From assembly GCA_021738565.1 (NCBI GenBank), contig JAIPBT010000006.1:1-64000 (forward strand): 64,000 nt of DNA, written 5' to 3'. Below are positions 40,924 through 49,628 of the stretch, one piece after another (positions within the stretch are counted from its first letter, which is position 1; every line of letters starts with the position of its first letter). The translations under genes and the position numbers were made by a program. Source of the DNA: Bacteroidales bacterium (GTDB taxonomy: Bacteria > Bacteroidota > Bacteroidia > Bacteroidales > GCA-2748055). The notes under the pieces were generated by a model. It ran no database searches. It was not told where the DNA came from and was given only the letters and a program-made list of their open reading frames with translations.

Positions 40924-40974
40924 TTATAACCAAACTAAAACAACGCTATTATAACCAAACTAAAACAACGCTAT
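40924..40974 (+). repeat. 25-bp tandem duplication ending in the start codon region
   Basis: Two copies of a 26-base word (ATAACCAAACTAAAACAACG core), offset by 25 bases, run right up to the ATG of the Gfo/Idh/MocA gene. The second copy ends two bases into the start codon; the first copy ends CTATT and would not start translation. Confidence 0.9.
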
Positions 40975-42127
40975 GGCAAAAAGAAAAATCAATATGGGTA
41001 TGGTGGGCGGAGGTCCGGGCTCGTTTATAGGCGCAATACACTTTAACGGTGCAATACTTGACGGACAGATAGAGTTGGTTTGTGGTGCATTCAGCTCTGA
41101 TCCTGAAAAATCAACCATCACAGGGAAAGAATATTACCTCCCTGCAAACAGGGTTTATGGTTCATACCAGGAGATGATCGAAAAGGAAAAATTGCTTCCC
41201 GAGGGAGAAAGAATGGACTTTCTTTGTATAGCAACACCCAACCATGTGCATTTCGGACCGGCAAAAATGGCCCTTGAGAATGGGTTCCATGTGGTTAGCG
41301 ACAAACCGCTGACTTTTACAACCACTGAAGCCGAAGAGCTCGTTGCTCTCGTTGAAAGAACAGGGCTTGTATTTGCAGTCACCCATGCATACACGGGCTA
41401 TCCACTGGTTAAAGAAGCCAGGGAAATGATAAAAAAAGGCGAACTGGGAAAGATAAGAAAAGTGGTGTCAGAGTATCCCCAGGGATGGCTTTCCGATCCC
41501 ATCGAAAGAGAGAACCAGACGCAGGCGAGCTGGAGGACGGATCCGGGTCGTTCCGGAAAATCAGGATGTATGGGTGATATTGGCACCCATGCCCTTAACC
41601 TGGCAGAATATGTTACTGGTTTGAAGGTTACGGAACTTTGCGCAGACCTCTCAATTATGGTTGAAGGACGGCCGCTGGATGACGATGGCAATGTGCTGGT
41701 GAGGTACGAAAACGGAGCCAGGGGAATTATCTATGCCAGCCAGATCTCTGCCGGAGAGGAAAATGGACTTCGAATAAGGGTTTATGGAGAAAAAGGCGGT
41801 ATTGAATGGGTACAGGCAGAACCAAACCGGATGGAGGTCAAGTGGACAGATCGTCCGATGGAAATTAAAAAACCCGGCAATGCCTACCTCAGCGATCTTG
41901 CGCAATATAATACACGTATGCCTCCCGGTCATCCCGAAGGACTCATAGAGGCCTTTGCAAATATTTACAGGAATGTGGCTACCTGTATCCAGTGCCGGCT
42001 TGACGGCACAGAGCCACCAGCAGAGGCGCTCGATTTTCCGGATGTATACGATGGACTCAGGGGAATGCAATTTATTGACAAATTGATTGAATCCAGTGAT
42101 TCGGAAAAGAAATGGATTGCATTTTGA
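40973..42127 (+). CDS. Gfo/Idh/MocA-family oxidoreductase
   Basis: The 384-residue enzyme has an N-terminal Rossmann motif (GMVGGGPGSFIGAIH, about 9-23), the family catalytic segment VVSDKPLT (about 108-115, Lys in the EKP-type position) and a C-terminal substrate domain with GCMGDIGTHALNLAEY. The GDIGTHA segment carries the usual His. These enzymes oxidise or reduce sugars and cyclitols with NAD(P). A TIM-barrel sugar isomerase lies 2.2 kb downstream on the same strand, a frequent partner in inositol or keto-sugar pathways. The substrate is not indicated. Confidence 0.9.
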   Translation: MAKRKINMGMVGGGPGSFIGAIHFNGAILDGQIELVCGAFSSDPEKSTITGKEYYLPANRVYGSYQEMIEKEKLLPEGERMDFLCIATPNHVHFGPAKMALENGFHVVSDKPLTFTTTEAEELVALVERTGLVFAVTHAYTGYPLVKEAREMIKKGELGKIRKVVSEYPQGWLSDPIERENQTQASWRTDPGRSGKSGCMGDIGTHALNLAEYVTGLKVTELCADLSIMVEGRPLDDDGNVLVRYENGARGIIYASQISAGEENGLRIRVYGEKGGIEWVQAEPNRMEVKWTDRPMEIKKPGNAYLSDLAQYNTRMPPGHPEGLIEAFANIYRNVATCIQCRLDGTEPPAEALDFPDVYDGLRGMQFIDKLIESSDSEKKWIAF

Positions 42128-42151
42128 TCCTGCAAACAAACCCCGGATTAT

Positions 42152-42214
42152 CAGGTTGTCAGTATTCCGGGATACAACCTGTGGATTGGCTCACAATCAG
42201 CAATAATGATTGTG
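42152..42214. terminator. Two adjacent foldbacks after the oxidoreductase gene
   Basis: CAGGTTGT/ACAACCTG (42152-42159 and 42174-42181) and CACAATCA/TGATTGTG (42192-42199 and 42207-42214) form two consecutive 8-bp hairpins. Neither is followed by a good T run, so they may be attenuating or RNA-processing structures rather than classical terminators. Confidence 0.45.
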
Positions 42215-42318
42215 GTTCATAAAGTTTGGCATTCAAAAAACTGGGCGCCTTATGAACGGACCTGTTGCCGCCAAAATGAAATTAACTTGATAAGCATATA
42301 AAACCTAAAAATACCATA

Positions 42319-43611
42319 TTGCCTTATTGCGCCTTATTACTGGTTGCATTGATATGTATACCTGCCTGCAACAGTGCATCCCGCAATGAAAAATCGGATC
42401 ACACCATTTCCAGGCTGGAAGGATATTATGAGCAAGAACATTATTTCAGGTTTCATAATTATTTCTTTGCAAATGCTGCATTCCTTCCGGGCAGGGAACG
42501 ACTCTATTTTCATTCACTGATCGATCAGGCCTTTTACAGGCATGCTTCATCAAACCAGAAGATCGATAAATTGCTGCGCAGGTACAGGCGCTCACTATCT
42601 GATCAGGAAATAACGAACCTGCACAGGGCGAAGTATATGAACCATTACAATCTTTTTGAATATGAAAGTGCCCTGGAAGAGTGCAACCTGCTTATTTCAG
42701 ATCATGAGAGCAACATGGATTCGGCTGAATACCGGCATTTGTTCAACGAGCGGAAGATTCTGAACGCCATAAGCCATATGCCTGCTCAGACAATTACAAA
42801 AATGGCGGACAGCCACATACGGCTTAAAAAAGATAAAAGAGGTCTTTTAAACATCCCTCTTAAGATCAACAGCGATAGCATAGACTTCCTGTTTGATACC
42901 GGTTCCAGCTTTTCATTCATCAGCAGAAGCATTGCAGAGAAAAGTGGCATGAGCATCTTTGATGTGGATTTCGAGGTGGAAGGAGCAACAGGAAATGTTG
43001 TCGTCTGCGATGTGGGTGTTATCGATTCATTTTCCATGGGAAACATATTGGTTCAAAATTCAGTATTCTGGATCTTTGAAGATGCAGACCTCAGCCTGCC
43101 TGAATATGATTATTCAGTTAACGGCGCCATTGCTTTCCCGATCCTCAGGGCACTGGAAGAGTTTCACTATGGGATAGAAGAATACCTGTTCATCCCTGAG
43201 AAGACCATGACCTATAATAACAACAACCTTGCCATCAATGACCTTGATCCCGTGATTGCGGTACGCAACGGAACAGATACACTGCCGTTCTATTTTGATA
43301 CAGGATCATCATTCACTTCTTTATACAAACCCTATTTTGACCTGTACAAAGAAAAGATCACCAACACCTATCAAATAAGAACTTATAATATAGGCAGCCT
43401 TGGGGGGGTGGTTGAATTCAGCAGCTATATCATTGACTCCATGTTGATTGAATGCGGTGGACAATCTGCTGCAATTTACGATATAGAAACACATACAGAC
43501 TACATTTACAAAGATGCTGAGAAAGTATACGGCAATCTCGGGCAGGATTTTATCTACCAGTTCGAGCACATGATCATAAGTACGAAACATGCATCGGTGT
43601 TGTTTGAATAA
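42319..43611 (+). CDS. Aspartyl-protease-like lipoprotein with two DTGSS motifs
   Basis: The frame has no ATG; the nearest plausible start is TTG at 42319, followed by ALLLVALICIPAC, a lipoprotein leader with Cys at about residue 17. Without an upstream basic N-region the true start is uncertain. After a helical region (about 30-160) come two retropepsin-like halves: DFLFDTGSSFSFIS with DTGSS at 193-197 and FYFDTGSSFTSLY with DTGSS at 327-331, each followed by a hydrophobic-Gly segment (NGAIAFPIL, GNLGQDFIY). Two aspartates in one chain would let a single molecule form the complete active site. It acts in the periplasm or on the outer membrane, by inference. Confidence 0.75.
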   Translation: MPYCALLLVALICIPACNSASRNEKSDHTISRLEGYYEQEHYFRFHNYFFANAAFLPGRERLYFHSLIDQAFYRHASSNQKIDKLLRRYRRSLSDQEITNLHRAKYMNHYNLFEYESALEECNLLISDHESNMDSAEYRHLFNERKILNAISHMPAQTITKMADSHIRLKKDKRGLLNIPLKINSDSIDFLFDTGSSFSFISRSIAEKSGMSIFDVDFEVEGATGNVVVCDVGVIDSFSMGNILVQNSVFWIFEDADLSLPEYDYSVNGAIAFPILRALEEFHYGIEEYLFIPEKTMTYNNNNLAINDLDPVIAVRNGTDTLPFYFDTGSSFTSLYKPYFDLYKEKITNTYQIRTYNIGSLGGVVEFSSYIIDSMLIECGGQSAAIYDIETHTDYIYKDAEKVYGNLGQDFIYQFEHMIISTKHASVLFE

Positions 43612-43712
43612 CCGAGAATACAGGTAGAATATGAATGCTTTTTCTATATTAGCATATTGTAACCGGTATCGGCAGGGTATGTGCCGGTCAGTAAAAACCA
43701 AATGGAATTGAA

Positions 43713-44177
43713 ATGGAAAAACTTGTTATCAACAGTCATGCAGACTTTGAGAAATATGTCGGTGAGATCCTGGGGGTTTCCAAATGGCAGAAGATAACAC
43801 AGGAACAGATCAATACATTTGCTGACGCCACTCTGGATCATCAATGGATCCATACAGATCCTGAGCGGGCAAAAAAAGAAAGTCCTTTCGGGACAACCAT
43901 TGCCCATGGTTACCTTAGCGTATCATTGCTCGCGTATCACTGGGATCAGATCGTAGAGGTAAATAACATTAAGATGCTTATCAACTATGGCATGAGCAAC
44001 CTTAAATTCGGCCAGCCTGTGTTGGTAAACAGTGAGGTCAGGATCGTTGCAAAACTTCAATCCATAAAGGACCTGAGGGGTATGTCGAAGGCTGAGATCA
44101 ATGTAACCATGGAGATCAATGGCAGTAAGAAAAACGCGATGGAAGCAACCGTTATTTTTATATACCATTTTAAATAG
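43713..44177 (+). CDS. MaoC-family (R)-specific hydratase
   Basis: The 154-residue hot-dog protein has the catalytic D-x4-H pair, Asp42 and His47, in DATLDHQWIHTD, followed by FGTTIAHGYLSVSLL, typical of (R)-specific enoyl-CoA hydratases of the MaoC group. It hydrates 2-enoyl-CoA, or in related enzymes mesaconyl-CoA or similar. The stop codon TAG (44175-44177) coincides with the first bases of the dispersed repeat that follows. There is no clear pathway neighbour. Confidence 0.85.
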   Translation: MEKLVINSHADFEKYVGEILGVSKWQKITQEQINTFADATLDHQWIHTDPERAKKESPFGTTIAHGYLSVSLLAYHWDQIVEVNNIKMLINYGMSNLKFGQPVLVNSEVRIVAKLQSIKDLRGMSKAEINVTMEINGSKKNAMEATVIFIYHFK

Positions 44178-44325
44178 TGTCTGTCCATAATGTCCGTTTG
44201 CTGCGTTACGCTCGTAGGGAAATTGCTCATCCCGATAATATATCGGGACTCCGCATTTCCCGACTTCGCAGGCTTTGCAAACGAACATTATGATCCAGCC
44301 ACTCCAACTTTATTGACAGACTCTA
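44175..44325. repeat. Dispersed inverted-repeat element, copy A
   Basis: A 151-bp element bounded by TAGTGTCTGTCCATAA at the left and TTATTGACAGACTCTA at the right, which are reverse complements with two mismatches. It contains a near-perfect internal foldback centred on CCCGATAATATATCGGG (44231-44247). A 104-base core (44200-44303) matches copy B (49382-49485) with six mismatches. It has no coding capacity, as in MITE-type elements. Confidence 0.8.
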
Positions 44326-44376
44326 AATAGCGGTTAATTACAGGAAATTAATTATTCATCCATAAAACCATAAATT

Positions 44377-45366
44377 ATGAGACCAGTAACCTTATTCACC
44401 GGACAGTGGGCAGACCTGACACTTGAAACAGTCTGCCAGAAAGCAAAATCATTCGGCTACGACGGAGTTGAACTGGCCTGCTGGGGAGACCACATCGAAG
44501 TTTCAAAAGCCGATGAAGCCTATTGCAAGTCAAGGCTTGAACTCTTAAAAAAATATGATCTCAGCCTTTTCTCCATTTCCACACACCTTGTGGGGCAGGC
44601 TGTATCCGACAACATCGATGAAAGACACAAGGGGGTGTTGCCTCCGCACATATGGGGTGACGGCGATCCCGAGGGGGTGAGGCAACGTGCTGCTGAAGAG
44701 GTCATAAAGACCGGGGAAACGGCAAAGAAACTGGGACTGGATATCGTCAATGGTTTTACCGGAAGTCCCATCTGGCACCTACTCTATTCCTTTCCCCCAG
44801 TTCCTAAAAGCATGATCGATAAAGGGTATAAAGATTTTGCACTCAGATGGAAACCCATCCTCGACGCATTTCAAAAAATGGGTGTTAAATATGCCCTCGA
44901 AGTACATCCGACAGAAATTGCATTTGACATAGCATCCGCGGAAAGAACACTGGAAGCACTGGATCATCATCCTGCCTTCGGCTTCAATTACGATCCCAGT
45001 CATTTCCCATACCAGGGAGTCGATTATGTTGAATTTATATACAGATTCGCCGAAAAAATATTCCACGTCCACATCAAGGATTCAAAATATTCTGAAACAC
45101 CGCAAGAGGCGGGAGTGTTTGGCGGGCATCTTGAATTTGGAGACCGCCGCAGGTTCTGGGATTTTGTCAGTCCTGGAAGAGGGGATGTTGACTTTGAGGA
45201 GATCATCAGGGCTTTGAACCGGATCAATTACAACGGTCCGCTTTCTGTTGAATGGGAAGACAGTGGAATGGACCGGGAACATGGCGCAAGGGAAGCCTGC
45301 GAATTCGTCAGGAGCGTCGATTTCAAACCGAGTGATGTTGCTTTCGACGATGCGTTTCAGAGTTAG
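44377..45366 (+). CDS. TIM-barrel sugar phosphate isomerase/epimerase
   Basis: The 329-residue protein belongs to the AP-endonuclease-2 superfamily of xylose-isomerase-like TIM barrels. [70 protein letters not shown] and [12 protein letters not shown] hold the Glu, Asp and His metal ligands and the lysine expected for the family. It probably acts with the Gfo/Idh/MocA enzyme upstream on a keto-sugar or cyclitol. It follows dispersed-repeat copy A by 51 bases. Confidence 0.85.
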   Translation: MRPVTLFTGQWADLTLETVCQKAKSFGYDGVELACWGDHIEVSKADEAYCKSRLELLKKYDLSLFSISTHLVGQAVSDNIDERHKGVLPPHIWGDGDPEGVRQRAAEEVIKTGETAKKLGLDIVNGFTGSPIWHLLYSFPPVPKSMIDKGYKDFALRWKPILDAFQKMGVKYALEVHPTEIAFDIASAERTLEALDHHPAFGFNYDPSHFPYQGVDYVEFIYRFAEKIFHVHIKDSKYSETPQEAGVFGGHLEFGDRRRFWDFVSPGRGDVDFEEIIRALNRINYNGPLSVEWEDSGMDREHGAREACEFVRSVDFKPSDVAFDDAFQS

Positions 45367-45381
45367 ACGGTTCTACCGCCA

Positions 45382-46593
45382 TCATTTCCTGAAGTTACGC
45401 TTTTTCTTATGATAATGACGTTTGCCTTTGTTGGGGCTCCGTCCGGTTGTCCATTGCGGACCGGGTCCCAGCTCTTCAGGCGGTTGTTGCTTTGCTATGT
45501 TCTTTTCTATGAGACGTTCTATGCTGCGCATGCGATGCATATCGCGGGGATTCACAAGGGTAACCGCTTCGCCTGATGTTTCAGCCCTTGCCGTTCGTCC
45601 GACCCTGTGTACATAATCTTCTGCATCCCGGGGAACGTCAAAATTGATCACCATGTTGATGTCCTTTACGTCAATCCCCCTGCTCATCAGGTCTGTTGCC
45701 ACAAGTATCCTGGTCCGGCCGGAACGGAAACCACGAAGTACTTCTTCACGCTCTGATTGTTCAAGGTTGGATGATATTCCTTTCGAAGGAAACCCGTTTT
45801 TCTGAAGGGACCTGACAAGTTCAGTTACCTTGCTCTTGGTTGATGTGAAAATCAGAATACTCTTATAATCGGGACGTTCATTGATGATGTATTGGATCAG
45901 TGGTATCTTCTGCACATCATTTACAAGAAAAACCTGCTGGATCACCCCCTCTACCGGCTTTGCAACAGAAAGAGATATCTCAGCCGGTTTATAAAGGATC
46001 TGCTTTGCGAAACTGCGGATATTGTCGGGCATGGTGGCGCTGAACATCAATGTCTGGCGTTCACGTGGCAGGAAAGTGATGATCTTCCGGATGTCATCAA
46101 TAAACCCCATATCCAGCATCCTGTCGGCCTCATCCAGGACAAGGTGTTCAACCTTGCTGAAATCAACGTATCCAAGGTTCAGATGCGACAATAATTTACC
46201 GGGTGTAGCGATCACGATATCTGTGCCCCGCTTCAGGGCAATCTTCTGATTTGTAAAATCCTTTCCCTCTCCCCCACCATAAACTGCAATGGATCCAACG
46301 TTCAGGAAATATGAAAAACCCTGTATCTGCTGCTCGATCTGAACGGCAAGCTCGCGGGTCGGTACAATAACAAGCGTGTTGATACCTGTTCTTTTCCTGT
46401 GGATAATCTTTTCCAGCAAAGGAAGTACAAATGCGGCAGTTTTCCCGGTTCCGGTCTGGGCACAGGCAATCAGGTCGCGGTTCTCAAGGATCAGCGGAAT
46501 CGCCTGTACCTGGACCTGTGTTGGCTCCTCAAAACGCATATAGGACAATGCATCAAGCAGATCGTTATCTAAATTGAACTCATTAAAATTCAC
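45382..46593 (-). CDS. rhlE: DEAD-box RNA helicase, RhlE type
   Basis: The 403-residue helicase shows the Q motif (PTQVQVQAIP), motif I (AQTGTGKTAA), Ia (PTRELA), II (DEAD), III (SAT) and VI (HRVGRTAR), followed by a short basic tail ending HYHKKKRNFRK that probably binds RNA. It unwinds RNA duplexes, often in ribosome assembly or cold adaptation. The gene converges with the isomerase gene, 15 bases apart. A thioesterase gene lies 18 bases upstream. Confidence 0.9.
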   Translation of the reverse strand: MNFNEFNLDNDLLDALSYMRFEEPTQVQVQAIPLILENRDLIACAQTGTGKTAAFVLPLLEKIIHRKRTGINTLVIVPTRELAVQIEQQIQGFSYFLNVGSIAVYGGGEGKDFTNQKIALKRGTDIVIATPGKLLSHLNLGYVDFSKVEHLVLDEADRMLDMGFIDDIRKIITFLPRERQTLMFSATMPDNIRSFAKQILYKPAEISLSVAKPVEGVIQQVFLVNDVQKIPLIQYIINERPDYKSILIFTSTKSKVTELVRSLQKNGFPSKGISSNLEQSEREEVLRGFRSGRTRILVATDLMSRGIDVKDINMVINFDVPRDAEDYVHRVGRTARAETSGEAVTLVNPRDMHRMRSIERLIEKNIAKQQPPEELGPGPQWTTGRSPNKGKRHYHKKKRNFRK

Positions 46594-46611
46594 AATGCAA
46601 TTGTATTACAG

Positions 46612-47040
46612 TTATTTATCAAGGTCAGAAATCTCTGATAAAGCCCTGATCATATATTCAGGCACCCTGACCGGCCTGTTGGTCTTCCCGTTGAGAAACA
46701 CAAGTGTTACTTCAGCTGTATGCACAACCTTGTTTTCGGAATTGTAAATGGTGTGGTAAAAAACCATCCTGGCTGCAGGCATTTTCCTGAGTGTGGTCTC
46801 AATGGTGATCAGCTCATCATAATACAACGGCAGCTTGAATTTTGCATTCACCGATGCCACAGGCATATATACCCCCGTTGATTCAAGTTCCCTGTATGTA
46901 TAGCCCATTTCACGAATCATTTCAGACCGGCCGATCTCATAGAAACGCGCATAATTGCCATAATAGACCACCCCCATCTGATCTGTATCTGCGTACCTGA
47001 CCCTGTATGTTGTTTTTGTTGTAAACATGCTAAATTTCAA
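46612..47040 (-). CDS. YbgC/4-hydroxybenzoyl-CoA-type thioesterase
   Basis: The 142-residue hot-dog enzyme has YADTDQMGVVYYGNYARFYE, whose D(x)2MGVVYYGNY core is the catalytic signature of 4HBT/YbgC thioesterases. An in-frame ATG at 47028 could be used instead of 47040. It hydrolyses short acyl-CoAs, or aromatic acyl-CoAs. It is 18 bases upstream of the helicase gene on the same strand, so the two may be co-transcribed. Confidence 0.88.
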   Translation of the reverse strand: MKFSMFTTKTTYRVRYADTDQMGVVYYGNYARFYEIGRSEMIREMGYTYRELESTGVYMPVASVNAKFKLPLYYDELITIETTLRKMPAARMVFYHTIYNSENKVVHTAEVTLVFLNGKTNRPVRVPEYMIRALSEISDLDK

Positions 47041-47195
47041 ATAATAATAATAATAGCCTGAGGTTATCTGTTTATTCTACATGGTTTTTCCCATTCTGAA
47101 ATTCAGAGACACATTGCAGATTTTCCATGGGTACAAAATCGCTGGAAACAACCGGATCCCGGAAAGTTCTGCATGTGTTCCGGACTTCATTGAAC

Positions 47196-49310
47196 CTACT
47201 CCTTTATCCCTTCCAGCATAAAGATAAAGGCATACTCCATTGCCGTCTCCCTGTACCTTTCAAATCTTCCGCTGGCTCCCCCGTGGCCTGTATCCATGTT
47301 ACAATATAGCAACAAAAGGTTGTCATCTGTTTTCATATCCCGCAACCTGGCCACCCACTTGGCCGGCTCCCAATACTGGACCTGGCTGTCATGTAATCCG
47401 GTGGTCACAAGCAGGTTCGGATAATCTTTTTGCTCTACCTGGTCATAAGGTGAATAGCTGAGCATGTATTCGTAGTAATCCTTCTCATTGGGATTTCCCC
47501 ATTCATCGTATTCACTGGTAGTAAGGGGGATGGTTTCGTCGAGCATTGTGGTGACAACATCCACAAAAGGTACCGCTGCAATTACTCCGTTGTAAAGTTC
47601 CGGGCGAAGATTAATTACCGCTCCCATCAGGAGTCCGCCAGCACTCCCTCCCATTGCATACAGCCTGTCAGGATTGGTATATCCCTCGTTAATGAGTGCT
47701 TCGGCACAGCTGTTGAAATCTGTGAAGGTATTTATCTTATTTAACAATTTGCCGTCTTCGTACCATTCCCTCCCGTAGATCTGTCCACCCCTGATATGAG
47801 CGATCGCGTACACAAATCCGCGGTCAAGCAAACTCAGTCTTACTGAACTGAACCTGGGATCCATGGTAGCTCCGTAGGAACCGTAACCATATATCATTGC
47901 CGGGTTCTTGCCGTTCAATTCCAAACCTTTGCGATAAACAAGGCTTACCGGTACCTTCGCACCATCTGAAGCCGTGGCATATATCCTTCGTGCCTCATAA
48001 TTTTCAGGTTCAAAATCCCCCAGCACCTCCTGTTGCTTCAGCAGTTCCTTTTCCCTGCTGACCATATTATAGTCAAAAGTGGAATAGGGAGTCGTAAGTG
48101 AAGTATAGGAAAACCTCAGGAGGTCGGTATCGAATTCCGGGTTGTAGGAAATCCCGGCTGTATAAACTTCTTCCCAGAATTCCATGTAATGTTCACTTCC
48201 GTCTTTCATATGTATTATCCTGAGCTGGCTCAGTCCGTCCTTTCTTTCATCGATGACCATGTAATTGCTGAACAACTCGATGCCTTCGAGCATAACATCC
48301 TCACGGTGCGGTATGACCTCGATCCAGTTGTCTTTGGTGGTCCTGTTCACGGGTGTTTTCATCAGCCTGAAATTCTTGGCATCCAGGTTGGTAACGATAT
48401 AAAAATGGTCTCCAAAATGTGATACCGAATACTCCAATCCCCTGGTCCTTGGCTGTATCACCCTGAACTCCCTGTCAGGATGATCGGCACTTACAACCCT
48501 GTATTCGTTGGTAAGGGTGCTTGATGATCCAATTACAATGTATTTCTCAGATTTTGTCTTGTAAACATAGGTGCTGAAAGTTTCATCATCCTCATTGTAT
48601 ACCAGCAAGTCATCACCGGATGAATTACCAAGGCTGTGGGTATATATGGCTTTTGAACGCAACGTCTGCTCATCCTTCCGGGTGTAAAATATGGTTTTAT
48701 TGTCATTTGCCCATGTTGAGCCTCCTGTGGTTACAGCTATTTCATCATCCAGGATCTTACCAGTTTCCAGGTCCTTTATATGGATCGTATACTTCCTTCG
48801 GCTGATGGTGTCAACGCCAAAGGAAAGATAGCGATTGTCGGGACTAACACTCAGACCAACAGCTGCATAATAGGCATAGCCTTTTGCCATTTCATTGACA
48901 TCCAGCATGATCTCCTCTTCACTCTCCATGCTTTCTTTCTTCCTGCAATAGATCGGGTATTCTTTCCCTTCTTCATACCTTGTGTAATAATAGTATCCGT
49001 TTTTCCTGTAGGGCACCGATTCGTCGGTCTGCTTGATCCGTCCGACGATCTCTTCATACAAATTTTCCTGCAGTTCTTCAGTCTCTTTCATCATTGCCTC
49101 ACGGTAAGCATTCTCTGATTCCAGGTATGCTATTACTTCAGGATTGTCACGTTCACGAAGCCAGTAATAATTATCAACTCTTGTATCACCGTGAATAGTC
49201 AATTCTTTTGGTTTTTTCTCTGCAACAGGTGGATTCATAGATAGATCATTTTTACATGCCGATACAAGGATGATCAGCACCAATGTAACAATCAAGTTTG
49301 ATGTATTCAT
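47196..49310 (-). CDS. Oligopeptidase B-like S9 lipoprotein
   Basis: The 704-residue serine peptidase has a lipoprotein leader (LVLIILVSACKN, Cys about residue 19). An S9A propeller (about 60-430) is followed by an alpha/beta hydrolase domain with AMGGSAGGLLMGAV (Ser at about 556), a likely Asp after TGLHDSQV and His676 in DTGHGGASG. It would cleave after basic residues, by homology to oligopeptidase B. Being lipidated, it is placed in the periplasm or at the outer membrane, unlike the cytosolic enzyme of proteobacteria. Dispersed-repeat copy B lies just upstream of its start. Confidence 0.9.
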   Translation of the reverse strand: MNTSNLIVTLVLIILVSACKNDLSMNPPVAEKKPKELTIHGDTRVDNYYWLRERDNPEVIAYLESENAYREAMMKETEELQENLYEEIVGRIKQTDESVPYRKNGYYYYTRYEEGKEYPIYCRKKESMESEEEIMLDVNEMAKGYAYYAAVGLSVSPDNRYLSFGVDTISRRKYTIHIKDLETGKILDDEIAVTTGGSTWANDNKTIFYTRKDEQTLRSKAIYTHSLGNSSGDDLLVYNEDDETFSTYVYKTKSEKYIVIGSSSTLTNEYRVVSADHPDREFRVIQPRTRGLEYSVSHFGDHFYIVTNLDAKNFRLMKTPVNRTTKDNWIEVIPHREDVMLEGIELFSNYMVIDERKDGLSQLRIIHMKDGSEHYMEFWEEVYTAGISYNPEFDTDLLRFSYTSLTTPYSTFDYNMVSREKELLKQQEVLGDFEPENYEARRIYATASDGAKVPVSLVYRKGLELNGKNPAMIYGYGSYGATMDPRFSSVRLSLLDRGFVYAIAHIRGGQIYGREWYEDGKLLNKINTFTDFNSCAEALINEGYTNPDRLYAMGGSAGGLLMGAVINLRPELYNGVIAAVPFVDVVTTMLDETIPLTTSEYDEWGNPNEKDYYEYMLSYSPYDQVEQKDYPNLLVTTGLHDSQVQYWEPAKWVARLRDMKTDDNLLLLYCNMDTGHGGASGRFERYRETAMEYAFIFMLEGIKE

Positions 49311-49328
49311 TCGTTTAATATTTATTAT

Positions 49329-49507
49329 TTAGTGCTTGCAAGAACCGAGTTTACGAGCTCAGCGAAGCTAAAACGCCAATAGCTGCGTTACGCTCGTCGG
49401 GAAATTGCTCATCCCGATAATATATCGGGACTCCGCATTTCTCAACTTCGCAGGCCTTGCAAACGAACTTTATGATCCAGTCACTGGACTTTATTGACAA
49501 GCACTAA
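49329..49507. repeat. Dispersed inverted-repeat element, copy B
   Basis: Bounded by TTAGTGCTTG at the left and TTATTGACAAGCACTAA at the right (the 3' end complements the left end over TTAGTGCTTG). The core 49382-49485 matches copy A with six differences in 104 bases, including the CCCGATAATATATCGGG foldback. The left end contains an extra segment (ACCGAGTTTACGAGCTCAG) absent from copy A. Confidence 0.8.
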
Positions 49508-49628
49508 GTGTGTGTTTGACAGTAAATTCAGTGAATGATCATGATTAAACAATTAAACATCGGATCATATTAAAAGTTCATTTTCAAGGATTGCGAAGGT
49601 ATGAAATAAATCCTTTTTTAAGGATAAC

